A DNA stretch of 64,000 nucleotides from Actinobacteria bacterium OV320 (lineage in GTDB: Bacteria > Actinomycetota > Actinomycetes > Streptomycetales > Streptomycetaceae), in NCBI GenBank assembly GCA_001298545.1, contig LJCX01000018.1, positions 29,136-93,135 of the forward strand, in the 5' to 3' direction. The notes under the pieces were generated by a model. That model was not told where the DNA came from, ran no database searches, and was given only the letters and a program-made list of their open reading frames with translations. Positions 16,129 through 24,880 of this stretch are shown here, piece after piece. The position numbers and the translations under genes are program-made. Every line of letters starts with the position of its first letter. Within the stretch, counting starts at the first letter, position 1.

Positions 16129-16455
16129 ATGCACGCCACCTCACGCCCCACCCGCATCACCCCCCAAGCCGCAGCCCAAGCCGCAGCCGACTACCTCGGT
16201 CTCCCCACCGCCCGCCTCACCACCCACAACGACGCCGCCCACATCTTCACCGCCGACATGCACCACCTCACCGCCTGGTACCGCGCCCTCGGAGGCACCG
16301 TCACCCGCGAACGAGCCGGCCTCGGCGTCACCCTCTGGACCCTCCGCACCCACACCGAACCCCGCAACGACGGAACCCACACCCCCATCCTCATCCACTG
16401 CCTGGCCCTCACCACCGAGGACATCGACCCCACCCTCACCAACGCCGCCGCCTGA
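16129..16455 (+). CDS. Hypothetical protein
   Basis: 108 residues from ATG 16129 after AGGGGAG (in-frame GTG 16093 is less likely). Short alpha/beta domain starting RITPQAAAQAAADYLGL; no known family. Confidence 0.5.
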   Translation: MHATSRPTRITPQAAAQAAADYLGLPTARLTTHNDAAHIFTADMHHLTAWYRALGGTVTRERAGLGVTLWTLRTHTEPRNDGTHTPILIHCLALTTEDIDPTLTNAAA

Positions 16456-16472
16456 CACCCCGGAGCCCCGAC

Positions 16473-16763
16473 ATGAGCCTCATGACCACGGCCCCCGCCG
16501 TCAGCCCCTTCGCCAACGACCCCTTCTACTCCATGGGCATCGCCGACGCCTACGACGAACACCAGGCAGGCGAAAGCGTCGACACCCTCAAGCAGCGCGC
16601 CGCCGACATGCTCGAAGCCGACACCCGCGGCCAGATCCCCGCAGAGCTCTACCGCATCGGCTACGCCACAGCCATCGCTGGCCTCCTCAACTTTCACATT
16701 GCCACCGTCAACGCCCAAGCCGACGTCGCCCACGACGACCACCACGAAAGGCGTGCAGCATGA
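16473..16763 (+). CDS. Hypothetical protein
   Basis: 96 residues; ATG after CGGAG, ATGA overlap with the next gene. Acidic helical protein with the phrase FYSMGIADAYDEHQAG. May assist the coupled PAPS-reductase-family enzyme, but this rests on position alone. Confidence 0.5.
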   Translation: MSLMTTAPAVSPFANDPFYSMGIADAYDEHQAGESVDTLKQRAADMLEADTRGQIPAELYRIGYATAIAGLLNFHIATVNAQADVAHDDHHERRAA

Positions 16764-17575
16764 CCGCGCCCAGCCTTCGATCCATCAGCTACGGGGGGGG
16801 CGTTCAGTCCACCGCGCTGCTCGTCCTCGCCGCGCAGCAGCGCATCGACTTTTCGTTGTTCCTCATGGCTAACGTTGGCGACGACTCCGAAAACCCGGCC
16901 ACTCTCCGGTACATCGAGGAGCACGCCCGCCCATTCGCCGCCGAGCACGGCATAGAGCTGGTCGTGCTGGATCGTGTGAAGCGAGACGGCAGCGTCGAGA
17001 CCCTGATGGGCCGACTCACCCGGCCCGGCTCCCGCTCGCTACCGATCCCGATCCGCATGTCCAACGGTGCGCCCGGCCAGCGTTCGTGTACGGCCGACTT
17101 CAAAATCAAGGTGATCGGCAAGGAACTGAAGCGGCGCGGGGCCACCGCGGCGGCCCCGGCAACGATCGGGATCGGTATCTCGGTCGACGAGATCCACCGC
17201 GCGAACAACCGCAGGGTCGAACCTCACGAGGTCATCACGTACCCGCTCCTTGACCTTGGGCTCCGGCGAACCGACTGCGCCCGCATCATCCGCGACGCCG
17301 GCCTGCCCGTGCCGCCCAAGTCCAGCTGCTTCTTCTGCCCGTTCCACCGGCCGGAGACCTGGCACGACCAGCGGCGCGACGAACCCGAGCTGTTCGAGAA
17401 GTCGTGCCAGCTCGAAGAACTCCTCAACAAACGGCGTGACGAGCTGGGCAAAGACCACGTCTACCTGACCCGCTTCAACCGGCCCTTGCGTGAGGCGATC
17501 CCCGACGGCGTCGACCTGCTGCCGATGTTCGACGAGGCGGACGGCCTCTGCGACAGCGGCTGGTGCATGACCTGA
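16760..17575 (+). CDS. PAPS-reductase-family (N-type ATP pyrophosphatase) protein
   Basis: 271 residues. The PP-loop reads SYGGGVQSTALL at residues 9-20. Downstream, RSCTADFKIKVIGKEL and SCFFCPFHRPETW supply the two cysteine motifs characteristic of phage and DndC-like members. Family members activate sulfate or other acids with ATP and are linked to sulfur metabolism, DNA phosphorothioation and nucleobase modification; phage copies often lack a defined substrate. No dnd genes are present, so phosphorothioation is not supported. Confidence 0.85.
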   Translation: MTAPSLRSISYGGGVQSTALLVLAAQQRIDFSLFLMANVGDDSENPATLRYIEEHARPFAAEHGIELVVLDRVKRDGSVETLMGRLTRPGSRSLPIPIRMSNGAPGQRSCTADFKIKVIGKELKRRGATAAAPATIGIGISVDEIHRANNRRVEPHEVITYPLLDLGLRRTDCARIIRDAGLPVPPKSSCFFCPFHRPETWHDQRRDEPELFEKSCQLEELLNKRRDELGKDHVYLTRFNRPLREAIPDGVDLLPMFDEADGLCDSGWCMT

Positions 17576-17654
17576 CGATCCCCTGTCCACCCGGCCGAAC
17601 CAGCACCGGAGCCCCACCGCACCACACCCCAGCCCCGCAGGACGGAGAACGACC

Positions 17655-18269
17655 ATGCCCCGCACCCGGCCCCGCGCCGCCAAAGCCGCCCCCAAGCCGA
17701 CCCCCAAGAAGACCACCCCCACCCCGGCCGCCGTCGACCTCCGCCACCTGCTCAAACCACGCCGCCGCCTCTTCACCGGCCCCATGGGCCCCAACGAGCA
17801 AGCCGCCATCCGCGCAGCCCTCGACACCGCCCGCGCAGCCCTCCCCATCCCCGTCCGCACCTGGAACGGCTCCACCGCCAACCTCACCGACGGAACCCTC
17901 CTCACCCACAACCCCGGCCCCGACCGCCTCTTCACCGCCCACATCGCCTGCCGACACGGCGCCATACACGGCTACCCCATCACCACCCACACCGACCTCC
18001 GCGAAGCCCGCGCCCTCACCCACGCCTGCGAACGCCCCCACACCAACCCCACCGACGACGGCATGAACTGGGACAAGGCCATCACGGGCGGCGTCCACCC
18101 CGCACCCGCCCCCAAGCCCGGCGTCGTCGTCCAACTCCGCGAAGGCATACGCCGCGCCGCAGCCACCAAAGCCGAAACCCAGCCCCTCACCCTCGCCGAC
18201 ATCGCTGAAGGCCTCGCCGCCCGCACCGCCGATGCCGAGACCGCGAAGGAACACCCCACCGATGCCTGA
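17655..18269 (+). CDS. Hypothetical protein with basic N-terminus
   Basis: 204 residues; ATG after GGAGAACGACC. A Lys/Pro/Arg-rich start (about 30 residues) precedes a small folded domain with the conserved phrase PDRLFTAHIACRHGAIHGYP. Overlaps the next gene by 8 bp. Confidence 0.5.
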   Translation: MPRTRPRAAKAAPKPTPKKTTPTPAAVDLRHLLKPRRRLFTGPMGPNEQAAIRAALDTARAALPIPVRTWNGSTANLTDGTLLTHNPGPDRLFTAHIACRHGAIHGYPITTHTDLREARALTHACERPHTNPTDDGMNWDKAITGGVHPAPAPKPGVVVQLREGIRRAAATKAETQPLTLADIAEGLAARTADAETAKEHPTDA

Positions 18270-18552
18270 CCTCGAAGACCTCTACGCCGCACCCGCCGCC
18301 GACATCGGCCCCACCAGCCCCCGCGACGAACTCCTCACCGCGGCCGCCACACTCCGCACCCGCGACGGATTCCTCAACGGACAACTCAGCCTCTGGTTCC
18401 TCGACACCGCCGAACTCCACGGCCCCGACGAGACCGGCCACTACTGCTGGCGCGACCGCGACACCTGGCCCTGCTTCGACGTCCAAGCCGCACAGAAAGT
18501 CGCCTTCGCCCTCGGCATCGGATCCGGGCCCTGGGGAGCCGTCCATGCCTGA
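18262..18552 (+). CDS. Hypothetical protein
   Basis: 96 residues, overlapping both neighbours by 8 bp. Contains FLNGQLSLWFLDTAELHGPD and a C-terminal HYCWRD segment. Function unknown. Confidence 0.5.
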   Translation: MPDLEDLYAAPAADIGPTSPRDELLTAAATLRTRDGFLNGQLSLWFLDTAELHGPDETGHYCWRDRDTWPCFDVQAAQKVAFALGIGSGPWGAVHA

Positions 18553-18817
18553 GACCACCCCCGGCTACAGCGCAGCCCTCGGCGCCGCCGAACACCACGC
18601 CACCACCCAAAACCTCCGCGACCAGGCCTACACCACCCAACTCGCCCGGCAGCTCTACCAGCGCTACCCAGACCTCCTCACCGCAGAAACAGACCTCGCC
18701 ATCCTCCGCGCCCGCCTCGCCATCGTCACCACCTTCATCCAAAACCCCATCTACGACGCCACCACCCGCCACGCCCTCGCCCAAGCCCTCAACCTCCCCA
18801 CCCCGGAGAAGACGTGA
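18545..18817 (+). CDS. Small helical protein
   Basis: 90 residues, all-helical (ETDLAILRARLAIVTTFIQN); overlapping starts and stops place it in the same operon. Function unknown. Confidence 0.5.
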   Translation: MPETTPGYSAALGAAEHHATTQNLRDQAYTTQLARQLYQRYPDLLTAETDLAILRARLAIVTTFIQNPIYDATTRHALAQALNLPTPEKT

Positions 18818-19215
18818 CCCCCGACGACTACGGACACCTCTACGCCGAAGCCCACGACGAACCCGCCTTCTCCAACAGCGATGAAGGCTACGGCTGGATG
18901 GACGCCAACTGCGCCACCTGCATCCACGACAAGCCGGCCCGCCAAGGCCGCGACCACGAAGGATGCCCCCTCATCCTCATCACCCTCATGAGCAAGCGCC
19001 CCATCCAATTCCTCGACGGACCGCGAAGCCCCGAAGGCCTCTACAACATCGCCGACCAATATCGGTGCATCGAGTACCGGCACGAGAACGACGGACCCAC
19101 CGACCCCCAACCCATCCCCGACCCGCCCGGACAACTCACCCTCCTGCCCCGAGAGGACTACCAGGGCCACCGCATGCTCACCCAGGCCCCGCAGGAAACG
19201 GCGGTACCCCGATGA
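18814..19215 (+). CDS. Cysteine-motif protein
   Basis: 133 residues from GTG 18814 (GTGA overlap). CATCIHD, GCPL and YRCIEYR give four spaced cysteines that may hold zinc or an iron-sulfur cluster. C-terminus is polar. Not recognised. Confidence 0.5.
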   Translation: MTPDDYGHLYAEAHDEPAFSNSDEGYGWMDANCATCIHDKPARQGRDHEGCPLILITLMSKRPIQFLDGPRSPEGLYNIADQYRCIEYRHENDGPTDPQPIPDPPGQLTLLPREDYQGHRMLTQAPQETAVPR

Positions 19216-19685
19216 CCACCACCGTCCCCGAAACCGTTCACGGCAGCATCACCCGCCCCAAGTCCTGGCGCATCGCCCTCCCCGAAGGGACCTTCCTCCT
19301 CAACGACAACCAGCGACTCCACCACAGGCGCAAGGCCGAGTACATCGAACTCATCCGACGGGCCAGCGCAGTCGCCGCCCGAGCCGCCGAAATCCCCACC
19401 TTCGAACGCATCCACGTCTACTACGTCGTCCACCCCAAGCCCAGCGTCCGACGCCGCGACCCCGGCAACTGGTCCCCCACCGCCAAAGCCGCCATCGACG
19501 GCCTCGTCGACGCCCGCACCATCCCCGACGACAACTCCACACGCGTCCTCGGCGGAGACCCCCGACTCGGCGACCCCGTCAAGGGATCCCAGTTCGTCCT
19601 GTGGATCACCGACCTCGACCAGATACACCCCGAACACCTCGCCCTCCTCAACCCGCCCACCGCCCTCCCGGGAGCCACCCGATGA
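19212..19685 (+). CDS. RusA-like Holliday junction resolvase
   Basis: 157 residues; ATGA overlap. The segment RRRDPGNWSPTAKAAIDGLV followed by IPDDNSTRV reproduces the RusA active site, with acidic residues positioned as in D-x-DN-xx-K-xxxD-xL and a second D-D pair. RusA enzymes are dimeric magnesium-dependent nucleases that cut four-way junctions during phage replication and recombination. The usual second aspartate before the asparagine is a glycine here (DPGN rather than DxDN), a pattern also seen in some actinophage copies. Confidence 0.8.
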   Translation: MTTTVPETVHGSITRPKSWRIALPEGTFLLNDNQRLHHRRKAEYIELIRRASAVAARAAEIPTFERIHVYYVVHPKPSVRRRDPGNWSPTAKAAIDGLVDARTIPDDNSTRVLGGDPRLGDPVKGSQFVLWITDLDQIHPEHLALLNPPTALPGATR

Positions 19686-20131
19686 CCACCATGACGCCCC
19701 CGACAGGCCGCGTAAGGAATTCCGCCGCGCCGGCCCGAGACTGGCGGTCCTACGCCACCTGCCGCGAGACCGACCCGGAACTCTTCTTCGCAATCGGCCC
19801 GCACTCCGCGAGGGAGATCGCGCAGGCGAAGCGTGTGTGTGTGGGCTGCCCGGTCCGGTCCGCATGCCTGGAGTGGGCGCTGGACACCGGCCAGAACCAC
19901 GGCGTGTGGGGCGGCCTGGACGAAGCCGAGCGCCGCCAGATAGCCCGGAACCCGTTCTCCCACCGTGCCGTGGCCCTGGCGAACCAGGAGTTCATCGAGG
20001 AGCAGTTGGCCGCGAAGGTGTCGTTGCGGCAGATCGCCGCCGAGTTGGGGATCGGGCATGCGGCGGTCCGGCACGCGGTCGCCGAGTTCCGCGCCAACCG
20101 TGAGGGCGTGGAGGAGGTGCAGGCGGCATGA
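19682..20131 (+). CDS. WhiB-family (Wbl) iron-sulfur regulator with C-terminal HTH
   Basis: 149 residues. All four cluster cysteines are present (YATCRETD, CVGCPVRSAC), with the canonical HGVWGGLDEAERR turn. After the Wbl domain, SLRQIAAELGIGHAAVRHAV forms a helix-turn-helix. More canonical than the copy at 4736. Coupled by ATGA overlaps to the genes on both sides. Confidence 0.92.
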   Translation: MTTMTPPTGRVRNSAAPARDWRSYATCRETDPELFFAIGPHSAREIAQAKRVCVGCPVRSACLEWALDTGQNHGVWGGLDEAERRQIARNPFSHRAVALANQEFIEEQLAAKVSLRQIAAELGIGHAAVRHAVAEFRANREGVEEVQAA

Positions 20132-20943
20132 GCGAGCTGAACGCGGCGCAGCGAGGGGACCTGGCGGAGTCGATGCTTCCCGTAGCCGCACACCTCGCCG
20201 TTCTCGTCCACGGCGACGGAGGTCCGGAAGACGTCAGCGCCGTCATCCACGGCCTCACCGACACCGAGAAGGACGCCCTCATCGTGGTCCTGGCCGGCTT
20301 GGTCGACCCGGAGCAGCCGATGGGGAAGGCCCTTGGCTGGCTGGACTTCAACGAGCACGGCAGTCTCACGGTGCCGCCGTCGTGGAGTGAAGCGGGAACG
20401 ATTCGTGATCTGGTCCCGGATCAGGAGGAGCTCGAGCTGGGGGACGACTACGTCGACCCGGCTGCGGTCGCCAAGTTCGTCAAGGGCTTCCGCGTGGAGG
20501 TCACGGACGCCGACTTCCTGGCCGCGGTCCAGGAGTGCTTCGCCCTGGGGATGACCTTGGGGGATGTGGACCGGCTGCGCGGATGGGCATCGAAGACCGC
20601 CGAGAAGTGGGTGAACCGGCTCAGGAAGCGGTATCAGCGTGCCGGCCGCGAGTTCCCGAGCCTGGGCCCGGTCGTCGGTCCGGTGCTGACGGAGCGGGAC
20701 GTGGTGAAGATGCGGCAGCGGTCGGAGCGCGGCGACTCCGATGTGGCGATCTCCATGTCGTTCGACGTGACCAGGGAGACCGTGCGGGCGATCTGCACGG
20801 GCAAGCGGTACCCGCACTTCGGGGGGCCGATCCGGAAGGTTCGGAGTGCGAAGGGCACGCAGGCATCGAGGGACTTCATGTGCGGGCACGGGGCGACGTC
20901 GCAGTTGGCGACGAAGAAGCACCAGCTGGGAGAAGCGGCATGA
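20128..20943 (+). CDS. Helix-turn-helix actinophage-type protein
   Basis: 271 residues. The C-terminal third holds a DNA-binding module, LTERDVVKMRQRSERGDSDV then AISMSFDVTRETVRAICTGK, similar in style to small HTH domains frequent in actinophage early genes. The N-terminal half is acidic and helical (DVSAVIHGLTDTEKDALIVV). Target unknown; it may partner the coupled WhiB protein. Confidence 0.6.
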   Translation: MSELNAAQRGDLAESMLPVAAHLAVLVHGDGGPEDVSAVIHGLTDTEKDALIVVLAGLVDPEQPMGKALGWLDFNEHGSLTVPPSWSEAGTIRDLVPDQEELELGDDYVDPAAVAKFVKGFRVEVTDADFLAAVQECFALGMTLGDVDRLRGWASKTAEKWVNRLRKRYQRAGREFPSLGPVVGPVLTERDVVKMRQRSERGDSDVAISMSFDVTRETVRAICTGKRYPHFGGPIRKVRSAKGTQASRDFMCGHGATSQLATKKHQLGEAA

Positions 20944-21067
20944 GCAGGGGGAAGGCACCCCAGCGAAACCGCCTCTGAACTGGGAAAATTCTTCTGCGGG
21001 GCCGCCGGTGTTAGCGCACCAAAGCGGCCCCTGACCCTGCCATCCGAGATACCGGAAGGAGGGCTTC

Positions 21068-21802
21068 ATGGACAGTATCGAGTCCTACCCGCTACATACC
21101 AAGCGGGGGCCCAAGGCGTGCACCATGCCCGACTGCGGCGCGAAGGTCAGCGCTCGAGGACTGTGCAACAAGCACTACAAGCGTTGGAAAGCCCACGGTG
21201 ACCCGAACACCTTCTTGCCGATCAGGCACACAGGGTGCGCCGTGGATGGCTGCGGTGGGGAGCACAAGAACAGCGGTTACTGCGCCAAGCACTACAAGCG
21301 CTGGCGCAGATGGGGCGACCCCAATGGATCCCGGCAGCTCATTCCGGCAGATGTGCGGTTCTGGGCCAAGGTCAACAAGTCCGGGCCTATGCCGGCGCAG
21401 GGGCGTGTCACGGGAGCTTGTTGGCAGTGGACGGCAGGGCAGAACGGTCGCGGATACGGAGTATTCCACCCCGTGAAGAGCCAGTCGGTTCTTGTGCACC
21501 GCTACTCCTGGGAGCTTGCGCGTAGTCCGATACCAGAGGAACTGGTCATAGACCACCTGTGTCGTAACCGGGCTTGTGTGAACCCCGCTCATCTTGAGGT
21601 GGTCACACTCGCCGAGAACACGCGCCGTGGCTTTGGGATCAGCACCTGGAACCGTCTGAAAACGCATTGCCCGGCCGGTCACCCGTACGACGCCGAGAAC
21701 ACCTACCTGCAACCTCGAAAGAACAGTCGCAGATGTCGTGCCTGTGCCCGTGATCGAGACAAGGCATCCCACCGACGCAATCGACGGAAGAAGACAGCAT
21801 GA
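21068..21802 (+). CDS. HNH endonuclease, probably homing
   Basis: 244 residues; strong AAGGAGG ribosome site. The HNH core is [19 protein letters not shown] (about 158-176) with NTRRG downstream. Two upstream repeats of a small zinc motif (C-xxx-DCG...[10 protein letters not shown] and DGCGG...[10 protein letters not shown]) and a C-terminal [12 protein letters not shown] / [10 protein letters not shown] zinc-binding end complete a typical free-standing phage HNH protein. Base composition is lower in GC than the flanks. It lies immediately before ssb and overlaps its start, suggesting insertion into an early operon. Confidence 0.88.
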   Translation: MDSIESYPLHTKRGPKACTMPDCGAKVSARGLCNKHYKRWKAHGDPNTFLPIRHTGCAVDGCGGEHKNSGYCAKHYKRWRRWGDPNGSRQLIPADVRFWAKVNKSGPMPAQGRVTGACWQWTAGQNGRGYGVFHPVKSQSVLVHRYSWELARSPIPEELVIDHLCRNRACVNPAHLEVVTLAENTRRGFGISTWNRLKTHCPAGHPYDAENTYLQPRKNSRRCRACARDRDKASHRRNRRKKTA

Positions 21803-22302
21803 GCAACGAAACGATCATCACAGTCGTCGGAAACCTAGTAGACGATCCCGAGTTGCGCTGGACGAGTAGCAGCGTGGCGGTGGCGAAGTTCCGTATCGCG
21901 TCGACGCCGCGGACGTTCGACAAGCAGACCAACGAGTGGAAGGACGGCGAGTCCCTGTTCCTGACGTGCTCGGTGTGGCGTCAGGCTGCGGAGCATGTCG
22001 CGGAGTCCCTTCAGCGCGGTATGCGGGTGATCGTGCAGGGCCGGCTGAAGCAGCGGTCGTATGAGGACCGGGAGGGGGTGAAGCGGACGGTGTATGAGCT
22101 GGATGTGGAGGAGCTCGGCCCGTCTCTGCGGAACGCGACGGCGAAGGTGACGAAGGCGGGTGGTTCGGGGCAGGCCAGGGAGGCGTTGCAGCAGGCGCGT
22201 ACGCGGTCGTCGCGGGAGGGGAGGGAGGATCCGTGGGCGTCGTCGGGTGCGGCTGCTGAGTCGGCTCAGGCGGGCGCGTGGGGGGACGCTCCGCCGTTCT
22301 GA
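21799..22302 (+). CDS. ssb: Single-stranded DNA-binding protein
   Basis: 167 residues. N-terminal OB fold with [49 protein letters not shown] and [20 protein letters not shown]. The acidic tip ends DAPPF, near the DDEPPF tail that recruits replication partners. A Gly/Ser/Gln linker separates the two. Protects ssDNA during replication and works with the annealing protein at 1241. Confidence 0.95.
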   Translation: MSNETIITVVGNLVDDPELRWTSSSVAVAKFRIASTPRTFDKQTNEWKDGESLFLTCSVWRQAAEHVAESLQRGMRVIVQGRLKQRSYEDREGVKRTVYELDVEELGPSLRNATAKVTKAGGSGQAREALQQARTRSSREGREDPWASSGAAAESAQAGAWGDAPPF

Positions 22303-22376
22303 CTGGCGGGTGTTGGGCGTGAGGGGTCTGGCTTTTGGGTTGGGCCCCTTTCGTGTGTCCGGGGGCGTCACAACCA

Positions 22377-22405
22377 TTGCGGTGCAATGGAATATGGGTT
22401 AGAGT
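22377..22405 (+). promoter_or_regulatory. Conserved promoter/operator, copy 3 (best match)
   Basis: -35 TTGCGG, 17 bp, -10 TAGAGT; the 5' part forms a perfect CCATTGC-GGT-GCAATGG inverted repeat over the -35. 40 bp before the ATG at 22446. Confidence 0.8.
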
Positions 22406-22445
22406 CGTCTTATTCCACCACCCCACCAAACCACCGGGGGACCCC

Positions 22446-22673
22446 ATGCTGACCACCGGCTTCGCCTCCATCCCCGCGGGCACCAACGTGCAGACCCCCA
22501 GCGGCCGGCGTGCCACCACGGTGGACGACTCCACGCTGGTCCGGAACTCCGAGACCGGCCTGATCACCGCAACCAACCTGATCAGGTTCTCCGCCGACGA
22601 CGAGGTCTGCCCGGGCGGCGAATGGCTCTGGGACGCCCAGAAGCTCACTCCGGTAGTCGAGAACGGCGCATGA
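22446..22673 (+). CDS. Small hypothetical protein
   Basis: 75 residues, first gene after promoter copy 3. Beta-rich start (GFASIPAGTNVQTPSGRRAT) resembles a small barrel. Function unknown. Confidence 0.5.
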   Translation: MLTTGFASIPAGTNVQTPSGRRATTVDDSTLVRNSETGLITATNLIRFSADDEVCPGGEWLWDAQKLTPVVENGA

Positions 22674-22674
22674 C

Positions 22675-22788
22675 GTGGGCTGCGACTGCGGCGCCAGCGC
22701 CCGCGACATCGCCGCCGGCATCCACTACCCCGGCTGCACCACCACCGAAGGACCGGTCGACGACCCGTCCGACCACTACGGCCAGTAA
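22675..22788 (+). CDS. Tiny CxC protein
   Basis: 37 residues from GTG 22675, starting one base after the previous stop. Sequence begins with CDCGASARDIAAGIHYPGCT, a zinc-knuckle-like pattern recurrent in small actinobacterial phage proteins. Competing frames look non-coding. Confidence 0.45.
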   Translation: MGCDCGASARDIAAGIHYPGCTTTEGPVDDPSDHYGQ

Positions 22789-22799
22789 GAGGGCACAAG

Positions 22800-23159
22800 A
22801 TGCGCAACAACATGGCCAAGGAAGCACGGCTCCGCATCATGCGGCTGGCCCGTCAGCGAGACACGCTGAAGACAGTTGAGGGTGTTGAGCAGCGTACATC
22901 CGTGGATGACGCCCGAATCGCCCTGTGCATCGCCCTCGGCGTCGACCTGGACGACATCGACCCCACCTCCGGACACAACCTGAGCCGCTCCGCCTACGAA
23001 AGCGTTCGCGAATCCTGGCGGTGGAACATCCAGATGCACGGATGGACGGAGTGGTGGGAACGCAGTCTGAACGAGGCGCTGGCCTCTTGGCGGGAACGCC
23101 GTCCGGAGTTCCTGGACGGCGATGACTGGCTGAAAGGCATTCCCCTCGAGCCCAAGTAG
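22800..23159 (+). CDS. Hypothetical protein
   Basis: 119 residues from ATG 22800 after AGAGGGC. Basic N-terminus, Trp-rich helical C-terminus (MHGWTEWWERSLNEALASWR). Not recognised. Confidence 0.5.
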   Translation: MRNNMAKEARLRIMRLARQRDTLKTVEGVEQRTSVDDARIALCIALGVDLDDIDPTSGHNLSRSAYESVRESWRWNIQMHGWTEWWERSLNEALASWRERRPEFLDGDDWLKGIPLEPK

Positions 23160-23171
23160 CCCCCATGCCAT

Positions 23172-23195
23172 GGGCCTCCCGCCCCCAGGAGGCCC
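23172..23195 (+). terminator. Possible terminator hairpin
   Basis: GGGCCTCC and GGAGGCCC with an 8-nt loop, 12 bp after a stop. No T run, so termination is uncertain. Confidence 0.4.
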
Positions 23196-23336
23196 CTCCC
23201 CGGGCCGCGCCACCCCCGCACCCCCAACCCCCTCCTGCGGGGGTGCGCGGTCCCCCCTCCCACGACGGGCCGCCCGCCACGATCGCAGCCGTGCGGGCGG
23301 CCCACCCCTCGTTCCCGCTGAAGGAGCACCGCCACC

Positions 23337-23732
23337 GTGAAGACCCTCGACTTCGAATCCCCGTACGGCTGCCGCTGGTGCGGGACCCAACGCTGGCACC
23401 ACGGCCGTCGGTGGAAGCCGGTCGTTGGCCTGCACGCCTGGGAGGTCCCCAGCGAGGCGCTGATCCTCGAGCGAATGACGCGGCGCCGTGCGGACCGTCT
23501 GGCCGCCCTCCCGCAGGTCTTCCACGCCACCACCGGCTGGGCCGCCGACGGCACGGGGGAGAGCGCCGACCCGTACTGCGCGGACTGCAAGCGGGACGGC
23601 TGCCCCCGCTGGGCACGCATCCAAACCCGCCTGGACCAGCAGCGCCACGGCCTGCCCCGCCGTTTCCGTCGCCGCCGTAAGGCGCCCGCCGGCGCTGGCG
23701 GATGGGGCGGCAACTCGACCTGGCCGTTCTGA
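23337..23732 (+). CDS. Zinc-ribbon protein
   Basis: 131 residues from GTG 23337 (AAGGAG 10 bp upstream). CRWCGTQRWHHGRRW at the N-terminus and YCADCKRDGC in the middle are probable zinc ligands. Ends GNSTWPF. Possibly nucleic-acid binding. Confidence 0.5.
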   Translation: MKTLDFESPYGCRWCGTQRWHHGRRWKPVVGLHAWEVPSEALILERMTRRRADRLAALPQVFHATTGWAADGTGESADPYCADCKRDGCPRWARIQTRLDQQRHGLPRRFRRRRKAPAGAGGWGGNSTWPF

Positions 23733-23766
23733 CCGAACCTCACCTGCAAAGGAGCAGCACCACGCC

Positions 23767-24324
23767 ATGACCGTGACCCCGGACGCCGCACCTGGCCCGC
23801 CCGCCGTGCGCCCCATCGACCCGCAGCAAGCTGCCGCGACCCTGTGGGCCAGCCTGAAGGAGTACCAGCCCGCGATTGCCGGCGCCCTCGCCCTCCACCT
23901 CCGCGGTCTCCCCGAGGACTGGGCGCCGCGGGAGTTCGGTATCGCCCGCCCCGACGCTCTCCTCACCCTGCGGCCGCCGCTGCGGCCGGGCTGCAACCAG
24001 ATGCCGGAGGCCGCCCCCTACAACCCGGGAAGCGTCGACAACTTCGACGACTGCCCGGCCTGCGCCGAGACGGGTCTGATCTGCCGGTGGCACGACGGGC
24101 AGGCCAACGCGCACGAGTACTGGCACAACCACGTCATGGACGCCCTGCGGCACGACCGGGATGCGCGTGTCGACGACGTCCTCACCCATCAGGAGGCGGA
24201 AGACGAAGGCACGCCGTGCGTCTGCGCCCGCTGCGCCCCACCCAAGCCCGTCCCCGTCCGTGGCCCGTGGTGGTCCCGGATCCGCACCATCCTCACCCGC
24301 GCAAAGGAGAACCACGCCCGATGA
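23767..24324 (+). CDS. Hypothetical zinc-binding protein
   Basis: 185 residues; AAAGGAG upstream. Middle CPACAETGLICRWHDGQANAH and C-terminal CVCARC suggest metal binding. Coupled (ATGA) to the next gene. Confidence 0.5.
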   Translation: MTVTPDAAPGPPAVRPIDPQQAAATLWASLKEYQPAIAGALALHLRGLPEDWAPREFGIARPDALLTLRPPLRPGCNQMPEAAPYNPGSVDNFDDCPACAETGLICRWHDGQANAHEYWHNHVMDALRHDRDARVDDVLTHQEAEDEGTPCVCARCAPPKPVPVRGPWWSRIRTILTRAKENHAR

Positions 24325-24857
24325 CTACAAACGTTCCGGAGGCCGTTCCCGGACGCCTCATCACCTACACCCACCCCGTCACCAGCCAGGTCCTGCCCGG
24401 CATCATCGCCGCCATCGACGAAGGCAACCTGCTTCGGCTGCGGTTCGACGGGCACCGGCTCACCCTCACCGTGCCGGACGCCACCGACAAGGTCACCTAC
24501 CTCGACATGGGGACCCTGCCCGCACCCGACCCGGAGCCGGGGGACCGCTTTCACCCCATCCCGGAGGAGCTCACCGGCGCCTGGCAGAGGATCCCGGTCC
24601 ACCAGTTCGACACGGGTGAGCTGATCGCACTGACCGACGACCACGACCAGGCGGTGGCGGCACTGACCGCGTTCCGTGTGTCGCAGGGCTGGGAGCCGGA
24701 GCTCGTCGACCTCACCGCGCTCGAGCTGGCCTACGCGGCATTCGAGTGGCTGCCCGAGGACGCCGGCACCGCCTGGTCCATGACGCCCGCGGTGGAGGGC
24801 GACGACCAGGCCATCCACCTGCACCGCCTGCCCGTCCCGCCCATGGAAGACGAATGA
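24321..24857 (+). CDS. Hypothetical protein
   Basis: 178 residues. N-terminal small beta domain (GRLITYTHPVTSQVLPGIIA), helical second half. No family recognised. Confidence 0.5.
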   Translation: MTTNVPEAVPGRLITYTHPVTSQVLPGIIAAIDEGNLLRLRFDGHRLTLTVPDATDKVTYLDMGTLPAPDPEPGDRFHPIPEELTGAWQRIPVHQFDTGELIALTDDHDQAVAALTAFRVSQGWEPELVDLTALELAYAAFEWLPEDAGTAWSMTPAVEGDDQAIHLHRLPVPPMEDE

Positions 24858-24880
24858 GCCCCCACAGGAGGTACCACCGC

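Noticed and set aside
16760..17575. Dnd phosphorothioation system
   Set aside because: Only one DndC-like protein; dndA, B, D and E are absent nearby.
20940..20978. 12-codon frame starting at an ATG after the 20128 gene
   Set aside because: Too short and without further support; probably just overlap sequence.
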